Assembly: GCF_000237925.1 (NCBI RefSeq)
Contig: NC_031495.1
Span: 39,336,210-39,400,209, forward strand
Direction of reading: 5' to 3'
DNA from: Schistosoma mansoni
Lineage: Eukaryota > Platyhelminthes > Trematoda > Strigeidida > Schistosomatidae
Length of the DNA stretch: 64,000 nt
Part shown: in pieces, positions 19,980 to 26,549 of the stretch
How the letters are laid out: every line of letters starts with the position of its first letter
Position numbering within the stretch: position 1 is the stretch's first letter
The notes under the pieces: model-generated
The model's database searches: none
The model's input: the letters and a program-made list of their open reading frames with translations, nothing else
What the model was told of the DNA's origin: nothing
Position numbers and translations under genes: made by a program

Positions 19980-22510
19980 TTCCATTATAAGCTTCTATTT
20001 GACCTATTGATTACTATTATACTATTTATTCCCGATTTATTGGTTACAGTATCTAGCACTCACAGCCACTTTTATACTAATCTTGTATAACTGTTATTTT
20101 ATATTTTATGGTATGATGTGGTCTGATTTGCTTGTATATAAACTGTGTACGTTTGAAGTACATGATTCATATAGCGGAGGCTGATATTGATGTTCTGAAC
20201 TGAATCGACTGGGTAAGGCGAGAGAGAGGCTGCTATATCAGAGGACAAATAAGAACCCAGAGTAGACTCTAGGCTGTTCGTACTGGTTTATGCGTCATTG
20301 ATCTGGCACAGTACAAAAATCATATAAGCCGGTGTTCTAATTGGCAATAAAGTCACGTGATATATTACCAGGTCCATAGGATATAACACCCCAAGCAGGA
20401 GAAGTAAGAGAAGTATTACCTTCGGGGTTAGTCCACGGACAAAAAAATAATGGTATTTACAGGTTTATTTGTGGCCTCAGCAAATTTATATATATATATA
20501 TATACCTTTGTTGGTAGTACCATGGGTTTTGTATGAAAATATACAGTTCTAACTGTGCATCCAACAAATAACGTACATTTTGTCTTGTACATGGGTAGTT
20601 AATAAAATTAGAGTTATTTAGACTAAGAAATAATAGTAACTGAAAAAAAACGAAAATCTCGTATTACAATTAGAAAGTGTTTTACAAGAGGTGGCTATTA
20701 TAAGTGAACAATCAGACATGTGACGATCCGTATTGATTACTGTGTACAAATTGCAAACACCATTTTTGTAGAGTTCCAAAATACCTTCGCATGTTATAAG
20801 AACATTTAGATGATTTAAACCTGTTAATAAAGCTGAATTAAAATTTGAACAGATAACCTTCATTAAGTGGGTTTACAGTTCAAGTTTGGTACCGTATGTT
20901 TATTTATATGCACATCAGATCTATGAAAAGATCGTGAGTAGTGGTGGGCAGCGAAAGCAAAGGAAATTAAAAAGACAGCGGATGTAGGTAACACCAGACA
21001 ACCCTTCAGACCAATAAAAGAAACCGGAATTAGGAAGTCAAGTGTGAGACAATCTAAGAAAAAGACGAAACTCTTATCTGCTCTCAGTCCAGACGTTTAG
21101 AACGATGGGTGGAACACTTTAGACAACAGTTTAGCTGGCCTTCAGCTACTCTACAGTTACCCACCATTCCCACACAGTCTGAATGGAACATTGAAGTAGG
21201 TCCCTCAACTCTAGTTGAAGTTCAAAAGGCTATAAGTAATCTGAAACGAGGAAGAGCGGCTGGTCCAGATGGATTGCTCCAGAGGTCTTTAAGGGTGGTG
21301 GTCCAATTTTAGCGATTAGGTTGACTAATATTTTAGCTAAAATCTGAGAGTTGGACGTAATCCCATCCAACTGGGCACAATCACTGTCCCAATATATAAG
21401 AAGGGGTCAAAATCATCCTGTGATAACCATAGAGGGACTAGTTTGACTAATATAGCATCTAAAATACTAGCCTCAATAATTATCGGGCGCCTAACTAAGA
21501 CTCGTGAACTCCAAACACGAGAAAATCAGCCTGGCTTCAGACCTGGTCGTGGCTGCATCGACCATATATTCACTATTCGTCAGGTTTTACAACACGGACA
21601 TGCTTATCGGCGTCCGACAATGATAGTTTTTCTTGACCTAAAAGCAGCATTCGACTCTGTAGACTGAGAGGCTCTGTGGCAGTGTCTGTCATTGAAAGGT
21701 GTACCTCAGAAGTATGTAGACCTTGTGAATGCTCTTTATTCGAACACTACCAGTCGAGTGGGAGCTTATAGAGAACTGCCATCTGACTTTACAACCTCAG
21801 GTGGTGTCCTGCAAGGCTGTCCACTATCTCCATTTCTGTTTAATTTCATCATAGACCCACTGCTGAAAATAATGCTCTCGTCGTCTGTATTTTCGGGAAC
21901 CCATCTCCTTCCAGAAATTCCACTTATCAACTTAGAATACGCAGATGACATAGTCCTGTTTGATGAAGACGCTGATAATATGCTTTATACCTTTCTTTCT
22001 ACGAACTAATTCTTTCCTCCTGCATTATATTCTTATGTGCGACCTTTCTTTTATATATTACCACCATTGAATTAACTACTATGAATTTGGTGTTCATCTT
22101 GTTGTGTTAATGAGGTGTGGCAACTTAGACCGATGCATATATGTGTCTGGTCCTACGTTGTAGCTGACTGACTGACCTATAAGTATATTTGGATAGTTTG
22201 ATATTATATATGATCATAAAAAATATGTAATAAGTTAAAAATTCACGTCATTACTATTGGCCAAAAAAGCCACGCATGTATTCGGCTAGGTACACACTTT
22301 TGTGGTATGAAAATTGTCCTAAAACCAGTGTCCACATTTTACTTCATCAATTGATGTCATTGAAACGAGGAAAAAAGATCTTGTAAAAAACAGAACAGTT
22401 TGAAGCTATCGATGACTCGCTAGCATGCTCGCTGTAATTTACTTACCTGCCTCAACTAAAACAGTAGATTTATCAAAATCGGAAAACAAATCTTCCATTG
22501 ACGTATCCAT
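624..22510 (-). CDS. Ten-exon host gene, putative FAAP100-like protein (955 aa)
   Basis: Seen: coding exons 22510-22447, 20820-20668, 18753-18609, 17096-16504, 14163-13870, 11512-11184, 9001-8628, 7601-7195, 3957-3638 and 812-624 join with GT/AG borders and matching phase at all nine junctions; total 2868 nt with stop TGA at 624-626. Known family: human FAAP100 is about 880 residues, with an N-terminal beta-propeller, a short coiled coil and C-terminal beta/helical parts; it partners FANCB and FANCL in the Fanconi core complex that ubiquitinates FANCD2 at DNA crosslinks in the nucleus. Inference from memory: LCSLPNGLVYAI in exon 4 parallels human LCGLPDGQLCCV, GSWLHVITQSGHLMS in exon 5 parallels GTKLLALSAKGRLMT, and exon 9 ISSICLQTLWSVYKAIELR parallels the human C-terminal helix. 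No signal peptide or membrane segment is evident. Asn and Ser runs in exons 7 and 10 are low-complexity inserts. FANCB, with similar architecture, is the main alternative. The exon chain is much surer than the name. Confidence 0.7.
1184..2010 (-). mobile_element. SR3/Perere-3-like RTE LINE, decayed 3' fragment
   Basis: 3' UTR motif (revcomp of GGCAACTTGGACCGATG-like) at about 1195-1265, then diverged antisense remains of the ORF 3' end, collinear with the fragment at 5650-6055. Many substitutions and indels make it an old insertion within intron 9. It encodes nothing intact. Confidence 0.6.
2998..3392 (-). repeat. ~550-bp retroposon family, copy 2
   Basis: Same order as the intact copy at 37425-37980 but reversed: ATACTGC(T/C)CGGGTGCCCAAAC ... 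GCCGCGAGAAG ... ACCATGGCATTTGG. The A-rich tail side is missing. Confidence 0.7.
3638..3957 (-). CDS. Exon 9 of the FAAP100-like gene
   Basis: Acceptor CTCTTGACAG after a long pyrimidine tract, donor AAG|GTAGGT; phase 1 in, phase 0 out. Ends with a long amphipathic helix, ISSICLQTLWSVYKAIELR, that I align with the C-terminal helix of FAAP100. Confidence 0.78.
4640..4815 (+). repeat. tRNA-derived SINE fragment with hammerhead-like core
   Basis: Remains of the B-box side followed by CTGAAGAG...CGAAAC at about 4729-4755 and CCAGTGCTTC. The two core boxes are intact here but the helix I partner strand is missing and helix II is weak. Confidence 0.55.
4916..6055 (-). mobile_element. SR3/Perere-3-like RTE LINE 3' end, split by a retroposon
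   Basis: The 3' UTR (AGTCAGTCAGCTACAACG... at 4919) and the ORF 3' end (antisense of the family's ...WGPRDYRNQWLE region, from about 5690 to 6050) flank a copy of the ~550-bp retroposon at 5120-5642. Better preserved than most fragments here. Lies in intron 8. Confidence 0.7.
5120..5642 (+). repeat. ~550-bp retroposon family, copy 3, nested in an SR3-like LINE
   Basis: Nearly full length, from ATGCCCTGGTACGGCCGAG to the AAATAAATAAATAATAAA tail. It interrupts the SR3-like copy between its 3' UTR and ORF end, so it is younger than that copy. Confidence 0.8.
6278..6490 (+). repeat. tRNA-derived SINE, diverged copy
   Basis: Ends with the family's 3' motif, GGTCTAGCTTTAATTGACTC then AACTACT-like and CAACCTCCAC; a B-box-like GCGATTCGAAC lies near 6333. 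Confidence 0.5.
7195..7601 (-). CDS. Exon 8 of the FAAP100-like gene
   Basis: Acceptor CTGCGTAG, donor TCAG|GTAGAC; phase 2 in, phase 1 out. Encodes RRFIIPSVNWLQIFHMTEL and SPIFVTIGHCCLDCLHFLY, compatible with the C-terminal beta/helical part of the family. Confidence 0.78.
8050..8330 (+). repeat. ~285-bp interspersed repeat, copy A
   Basis: From ACTTATGAACGAACCA to CTCAAAGGTCGT, matching 33518-33800 and the reverse complement of 41590-41880 along its whole length. No ORF. Function and family name unknown to me. Confidence 0.65.
8400..8490 (+). repeat. tRNA-derived SINE fragment
   Basis: A-box-like GGTCATCAAGTTAAACGCTC, then CTGGGGAGGTCATTGATGTGC as in the SINEs at 10.4 and 45.6 kb. Short and diverged. 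Confidence 0.4.
8628..9001 (-). CDS. Exon 7 of the FAAP100-like gene
   Basis: Acceptor ATTCAAAG, donor CCAA|GTGAGT. Phase excludes the stronger-looking acceptor at 9111, where the in-phase frame meets a stop within a few codons. Contains NNNN and a Ser-rich run made of codon repeats, and a beta-like YLYIVIKIEAVRTDYES. Confidence 0.7.
9272..9748 (-). repeat. ~550-bp retroposon family, copy 4
   Basis: Reverse orientation, tail (TATTTTATTTTATTTAAACAC) at 9272, head CCCAAATGCCCTGG complement at about 9740. Lies in intron 6 and is well preserved. Confidence 0.8.
10402..10590 (-). repeat. tRNA-derived SINE with degraded hammerhead, minus arm of an inverted pair
   Basis: On the minus strand: A box near GCTCAGTGGTCAAGAAG, B box GGGCTCGGATCC, then CCGAGGAG TCC...GGA CAAAAC GGCC and CTGTGCTTCCAGG. 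The hammerhead layout is clear but two conserved core bases are changed. Faces the plus-strand copy at 10620-10915. Confidence 0.65.
10620..10915 (+). repeat. tRNA-derived SINE with degraded hammerhead, plus arm of an inverted pair
   Basis: Body segment (TTAGCTCCACTGGTCATGGC, CACTAGTGAGCAC) then TTGAGGAGTCC...GGACGAAACGGCCGTC at 10801-10834 and the 3' end ATCGATTCATGATATC. Helices II and III can form; the first core base is T instead of C. Confidence 0.65.
11184..11512 (-). CDS. Exon 6 of the FAAP100-like gene
   Basis: Acceptor AAACTAG behind a T-rich tract, donor CAG|GTAAAT; ends phase 0. Carries GHLGSVDSRGCKTRLVDLLS, a helical LNQTFMELIKTKYQMKSYL stretch that could be the short coiled coil, then beta-like DCKIYLTSC and LELIVDITVQ. 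Confidence 0.78.
12210..12395 (+). repeat. tRNA-derived SINE with degraded hammerhead
   Basis: A-box-like CAGTGATCTGATGGTTAAAG, B-box-like GTGGATTCAATCC, GCACTGCTGAAGAG at 12307-12320 with the helix I strand intact, but the GAAAC box has decayed. Confidence 0.6.
12540..12840 (-). mobile_element. SR3/Perere-3-like RTE fragment, old
   Basis: Antisense remnants of the ORF 3' part collinear with 5850-6010 (GTACCCT...CCTC...ACTCA; ...CTACGATCAAAAAC). Heavily diverged. Confidence 0.45.
12930..13675 (+). mobile_element. SR3/Perere-3-like RTE 3' end, decayed
   Basis: Plus-strand translation gives TKDIRRLLVFNHRCLRSIT and WDHRVSKADVRHNELSKDGK, family-typical strings before the 3' UTR (GGCAACTTGAACTGATGCAC) and a TGATTGACTGA tail near 13665. 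Stops and indels throughout. Lies in intron 5 only ~200 bp from exon 5. Confidence 0.7.
13870..14163 (-). CDS. Exon 5 of the FAAP100-like gene
   Basis: Acceptor TTTTTGACAG, donor GGC|GTAATC; joins exon 4 in phase 1 and exon 6 in phase 1. Encodes the end of the propeller-like part (GSWLHVITQSGHLMSVHF) and the start of a helical stretch (NNIEQWIKSYPRW). Confidence 0.78.
14265..14590 (+). repeat. tRNA-derived SINE, diverged
   Basis: Body (TTAATTCCTGGAGTTTTAGT), A-box-like TCCGTGGTCTAAAGATTACG, B-box-like GGCTTGATCCCC, and the tail region TTAATCCGTGTTGTG. Confidence 0.5.
14861..14919 (-). ncRNA. Hammerhead ribozyme motif of a Smα-like SINE, degraded
   Basis: Minus strand: CCGACGAG, helix II TTCC/GGA, CGAAAC, GCGC, then CTC at the cleavage position and CTGGATCC. 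Layout matches the schistosome Smα hammerhead; the core U of CUGANGA is C. Probably inactive. Confidence 0.55.
15022..15506 (+). repeat. ~550-bp retroposon family, diverged copy 5, nested in a Smα-like SINE
   Basis: Same motif order as copy 7 (CTCCCTCTAGAAATGCTCACAT, GCCTTCTCGTGA, CAATGGTGCACATGAGCTCC, CTTGTGGATTAGAC) with a divergent 3' end and short GGTAAATAA tail; an older subfamily. Confidence 0.6.
15507..15570 (+). ncRNA. Hammerhead ribozyme motif of a Smα-like SINE, degraded
   Basis: ATGCAGCTAGCAAG, helix II TCCC...AGA, CGAAAC GCGC, TTGGATTTCACT. The CUGANGA box has been lost, the rest is recognisable. Confidence 0.5.
16275..16485 (-). mobile_element. SR3/Perere-3-like RTE fragment next to a splice donor
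   Basis: Antisense ORF 3' fragment (CACGCGGACCCCAACCAGATAG, shared with 5730-5750) ending within about 20 nt of the exon 4 donor at 16503. Confidence 0.55.
16504..17096 (-). CDS. Exon 4 (largest) of the FAAP100-like gene
   Basis: Acceptor AATTTCAG; donor T|GTTTAT chosen because only it gives the phase needed by exon 5. GTTTAT at 16531 is in phase 0 and would not join. The 593-nt exon covers about residues 121-318 and carries PDLVRLCSLPNGLVYAIWY and NDLLIGLTKDGEGIGVWFD, alternating strand patterns as in a propeller, plus a Ser/Thr-rich loop. Confidence 0.72.
17700..17960 (+). repeat. tRNA-derived SINE, 3'-truncated
   Basis: Body (GGAGTTCTGGTGAGAAGCCG, AGGTAGTTATC) and A-box-like GACTCAGTAGTTTAAAGG; the hammerhead part is missing. 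Confidence 0.5.
18552..18583. repeat. (TA)n microsatellite
   Basis: Two TA runs separated by a single phase slip, 25 nt from the exon 3 donor. Confidence 0.9.
18609..18753 (-). CDS. Exon 3 of the FAAP100-like gene
   Basis: Acceptor TTTTTAGCAG, donor TC|GTAAGT; phases join exons 2 and 4. Encodes a segment with HDLMVLTTETIGN and QSLCLVIELHENSS. The acceptor is a tandem NAGNAG, which could add one codon by alternative use. Confidence 0.72.
18930..19090 (+). repeat. tRNA-like SINE sequence
   Basis: A-box-like GCAGTGGGTTAATGGTAAAG and B-box-like GCCTCGAACCCCACC in tRNA spacing, followed by non-tRNA sequence; unlike the hammerhead family downstream. Confidence 0.4.
19368..19520. repeat. Fold-back SINE fragments (minus then plus)
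   Basis: Minus-strand 3' end (AGTTCAATTCATGAGTCAAT ... CCTGGAAGCAC) abuts a plus-strand piece (GGTCCTGAGTTTGAATCTCA, GAGATCGTGGATGAGCACTG) of the same family. Confidence 0.5.
19705..19738. repeat. (AAT)n microsatellite
   Basis: Imperfect AAT/GAT run. Confidence 0.85.
19940..19978. repeat. (TA)n microsatellite
   Basis: Uninterrupted TA run of about 38 bp in intron 2. Confidence 0.95.
20486..20504. repeat. (TA)n microsatellite
   Basis: Short TA run in intron 2. Confidence 0.8.
20668..20820 (-). CDS. Exon 2 of the FAAP100-like gene
   Basis: Acceptor TTTATTAACAG at 20821 and donor GTAATA after AATT; starts phase 1 and ends phase 1. Encodes LNHLNVLITCEGILELYKNG and beyond, beta-strand-like segments that fit the first propeller blade. 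An alternative acceptor 12 nt upstream (exon to 20832) and an alternative donor GTAAAA (exon from 20686) keep the same phase, so both ends are uncertain by a few codons. Confidence 0.65.
20928..22168 (+). mobile_element. SR3/Perere-3-like RTE LINE, internally deleted, in intron 1
   Basis: Reverse transcriptase part: SNLKRGRAAGPDGL, TRENQPGFRPGRGCIDHIFT, FLDLKAAFDSVD, GCPLSPFLFNFI and the catalytic box LEYADDIVLF near 21930-21960. Interrupted by an in-frame stop after AFDSVD and by a frame change after GPDGL. About 200 residues of ORF 3' end are missing: after DEDADNM the sequence jumps to the 3' UTR (CTTAGACCGATGCATATATG) and the GACTGACTGAC tail at 22155-22166. 5' truncated. Not functional. 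Confidence 0.8.
22447..22510 (-). CDS. Exon 1 (start codon) of the FAAP100-like gene
   Basis: ATG at 22510-22508 opens MDTSMEDLFSDFDKSTVLVEA and runs into a strong donor, GCAG|GTAAGT, leaving phase 1. The 5' side of the exon reaches an acceptor-like TTCATTTAG ending at 22527, so the ATG lies 16 nt inside the exon. Start choice is by this short upstream leader and by phase agreement with exon 2. Confidence 0.7.
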
Positions 22511-22526
22511 ATTTAAACAGTTAGAC

Positions 22527-22538
22527 CTAAATGAAAAC
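22527..22538 (-). promoter_or_regulatory. Splice-acceptor-like site 5' of exon 1 (leader exon or spliced-leader site)
   Basis: Reading the minus strand, TTTTCATTTAG precedes the short leader and ATG. No upstream leader exon could be recognised. Schistosomes trans-splice a spliced leader onto some mRNAs, so this could receive either an unseen 5' UTR exon or the spliced leader. The sequence alone does not decide. Confidence 0.4.
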
Positions 22539-23328
22539 AAAATTCTAGTTTAAAAAAACATATTTTGTTGAATAAATAACTTATATTAATAGGCAGTATA
22601 ACAGAGCATATGAGCTCAATTATGTAGATGAGACTAAAGATAATCTTGATTTATAATGAACACATCTTGTGGACTGTAGTTTTTAATTTTATTTTACGCT
22701 CAAATGGGTTGTTTTATTTTTCGGATAAACCAGTTAATTTATTCTTCCAGAGTTACATCTTGAATTCGTCAATTATCTGCCTATAAACTGGACTGTTTTT
22801 AATTACGAGTTTGTCTCTCTTACTCCCATTCATCACATGACTTTAGCTCATTTTTGTTTGACAATAAACAGTCACGCTTTATCCCGATGAGTTAGCGCGC
22901 TAGCCTTCTTCGTTCCACTTTGGTTTTTCTGCTCATTATAATGTCTGTGTAAACGACTGCATGAAGTAAACCAAACCAAATTAATCCATACTTGGCTTCA
23001 TATTACCGCCGCTACACGAACAGGGTTAGCCTAGATATAATATACGGAATTAAACGAGTTATATGTTCACAGCACATTCGTTCATATAAAACGGAGTCAG
23101 ATCAACAGGGTCACTAAGTTATTAATGCAAATATGTGTTTAGAATGTTGAGATCACTTCATTAAAAGAAACGTTTGAACGAAATATATGCCTTAAATGAA
23201 GCTTTCATTCATCTATCCACAACGTGGAACACTTATTTAAGCAATAGATTTTCAAACATTGAATTAGATGTCAGAATAACTAATTCCGTTGGAGTGATAA
23301 AGTAGCCCTTCATTAAAATGTTACCTAT

Positions 23329-23852
23329 TTATTTATTTATTTATTTAAACACATATATATTGGTACAAAAGGGCACCAGGTACATATGCGCCACACTATT
23401 TGTGTGTGTGGGCTGTGATACTGCCCGGGTGCCCAAACCGAAGCAGGTGGTTTTCTTAGGGAGTCACACCCCGAGCCTTTGACCAAAAGGTCTGATCCAC
23501 AAGGCAATGGAGCATCGTGAGGAGATGCAGTCCCATGGTAGCCGTTGACCAATGACAGGTTCGTCCGCCATTCGTTCCATCAGGATACTGGAGCCCATGT
23601 GCACCATTGGTTTGGAATCAGGGTTTTCCAACTCCCCTAGGTGGACCCTCCGTGTCCACCAACCCGGTTAAAGCGCCGGACATTCGCTTTTCGTCCTCTC
23701 ACTTTCGTAAAAAACACCCCCGCCACGAGAAGGCAGTGAGTAGGACTTCCATGGCAGAGGCTATATATTCGCTGGCCATGTGCGAGCATTTCGAGAGGGA
23801 GAGTAGACTCTCCCCACTCTCGGCCGTACCAGGGCATTTGGGGGCAACCCCA
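23329..23852 (-). repeat. ~550-bp retroposon family, copy 6
   Basis: Tail (TATTTATTTATTTATTTAAAC) at 23329, head at about 23850. Very close to copy 7, so recent. Long open stretches on both strands are shared with copy 7 (for example NPVKAPDIRFSSSHFRKKH) but there is no sign they are expressed. Confidence 0.85.
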
Positions 23853-26549
23853 ACCTAAATTCTAATCCATGAACATGTACTTGCGCACTGAGTAACTGAA
23901 TCATACTACCCAGCTCTAAACGAACACGTCGTAAACTGGATCTTGATAACTTAATTTTAAGTCAAAACGCCAAGTATGCCATAATGCCTAATACAAAAAT
24001 CTATACAGTATAATTACAATATACTGGCTCCATAGAATGGATCAACAACAATGTGATTGTGGGAATAATTTTTATACAAATAACCTTCAAGTATATTACC
24101 TGCAGTCATTGGATTAAGGGAATTCCAAGTATCTAGGATGATCAGATTAACTTAAGTCCTGAAATACACAAAATTTAATTGACTTCCAGTTTGTGATATT
24201 AATTTTGAGGCTGCATTAAAAAACGATAGTATGCCGCTTACATGAGGATCAAGTATTAGGTTTTCAAATAAATAAGAATGGGGAAATCAAGGCGAACTTA
24301 AGGGAAATATGGGAGACACTAGTTGAAAAGATATTCAGACGACACCGCAATCAAGAACCGCTGAGTCCGCCCAAAACAAGGCAATGATGGAAAATTTTGC
24401 CCAAATGTATCCCGTTAGGCAAAATAACTATAAATTCACACTTTAGTTATCATCATTTAATCTAGTTTTTCACCAAATCTTCTGTTCTAAATGAATGTGA
24501 TTACATACATTTAGACTTGAGGGCTACAGTGCAATAGCATCATTGTCTTATTGTCGTGTTGATTTTGTACCAAGAAATTGATGCATCAGTGAAATTTCAC
24601 TGATGACCTTAAGCTTATGACCTAGGTCATAAGCTCGTCAGGAAATTGTGACTAACTTGCGATTATCACCTGAATGTACTGATACCAGACAATGTCAGAA
24701 AAATTGAGATGACCGATAATGAAATGACCATTTAAACAAGAAGACTAGAGGCAAACTTTAATAAGTATACTCACTACGCCGCCTAGCACAGAAGACAGCG
24801 CACTAAACAAACTACGCGCCTCTTCAGAAAGTATTGTAATTTCGCTCAATCGAACATGATGACTTAGATTATATTCACCAATCCATAAAAATTTTCAGTA
24901 CTATGGGACGAATTTATGCTTAAAAGTAACGGTCAGAATAATGGAGCGTCTATAAGAGCTCCTTGAACTGATTTTCAGTCCTTGAGACATACATTATATT
25001 AAAATTCATCACGGATATTCAGTGCTTGACTAAGCTGTTGCCCGTCAATCCCCTATAACCGAAGATAAGGAATGTGTAGTAAGGCTAACCGATCGTGATC
25101 TGGTGTTGATAGGGGTTCGTGTGTTTTCAGCTAGGATGTATCCAGCAGAATGACTGAGGTCGAATTCAGTGTCGAAAGTTATAGAAGTATTTATTTTTAG
25201 GATTTGATTACTACTACTGTCCTCTGCTTCTTAACACCAAATATATCTTTATCAAGAAACTTTTTTTGTGATTTGAGGGTGTGTCTTCAATATTTTTCTT
25301 CCTACGTTAGTACGGTTAAAACGTGAGTTCTCTACTGTCTTTTGTAATCACGATTTACACGTAGGGAAACCAACTCCCACTGTGTAGTTCTGTGTTTAAC
25401 AATGAATATGTACACAATTTTTGACTAAAATAATTACCAAGCCAAGAATAAATGAAGTCCTGTAGCTATGTTATCTTATACCTGAAGATACCACAAGTAT
25501 TTGTAGTTTGACAACACCTTAACCAGTAACACCTATAGTTGAATCGCACCTACCCAGTGAAATCAAAAGTCATAGACGAAGAGGTTCAAACGTATATTTG
25601 ACAGGCTATCAAGATATCGAGAACGACTGATCTAAACTGGCTAGCGGTTGTAGGAGAAGTTGAGCACAGCGTTCCCACTGGTGATCTGGTGAGGATGCAT
25701 GGCCGAGCGCCTTCAGGTAGGCGAGTCCATTAAAACTAATGCGGTCAGCATCAAATGTCGAAGACTTACAGAGCTAGTGATTTTGGGGATTTATTTACCA
25801 CTGCATACCTTTCGTACATAAAATCAAGCAAATCCAAGGCACTCATCTTAGTACATGTGCAATAAATATTAAGCATTTGTAACAATGAATGGTTATATAG
25901 TTAAACAGTATTTTTCATTGAGGCTGCATGAAACAAGTTTAAATCTCAAGTTCCTCCGTCGAGGACCTAATGAACTATTTATTTTGGAAGTTTATTTACC
26001 GCTGCAAATCCATGTGTTGAATCGACACCTCCTACTAAACAAATTAAATACATTTTATTTGATCACATTTAGATTGTGTATAAAGGTTGTAAGGCTATTT
26101 TCTAAGGCTTTCCTATTTGATATTTCTGGTCAAGAGACCATTTACGAGTGGACTATTCCTTTATTTGATTCTCTATTGATTTAGGATATACTGTATACTG
26201 GACTCTCGACTTCAGAAAAGCCAGCTGGTGTAGAAATGAGACTAAGTCTGCAGAAGCATATTAACTTTGTCATGGGTGAATGCACGAACTTAATTTGTTG
26301 TGCTCTTGATGCTATTTTTGAATGTTAATTTACAGAGAGGACACTCCTTAGTCCATTTTTGGATTTAAATGAGACCATCAAAGTGGACCTCAATAGCATA
26401 ACGGATAACAAACACATATATGCAGGCATGGTTTCAGAACAAAGGAAATTGTACATTGAGAAAAAACAAATTATAGGGGTACCTTAGATATGTGAGTCGA
26501 TAGTTTCGGATCCGGATTCACAAATCAACCAGAAGAGGACTATGGAATC
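23853..26549. other. 2.7 kb without recognised gene
   Basis: AT-rich sequence 5' of the minus-strand gene. I see no exon, LINE or SINE match I can support, apart from the palindrome pair at 24584-24635. An open stretch at 25885-26184 has no recognisable motif. Confidence 0.5.
24584..24635. repeat. Two adjacent perfect palindromes
   Basis: 24584-24605 (half-site CATCAGTGAAA, 22 bp) and 24612-24635 (half-site AGCTTATGACCT, 24 bp), six bases apart. Both are perfect. No flanking repeat family was recognised. Confidence 0.9.

Noticed and set aside
25885-26184. 99-codon plus-strand open stretch
   Set aside because: AT-rich, no motif, no convincing splice sites.
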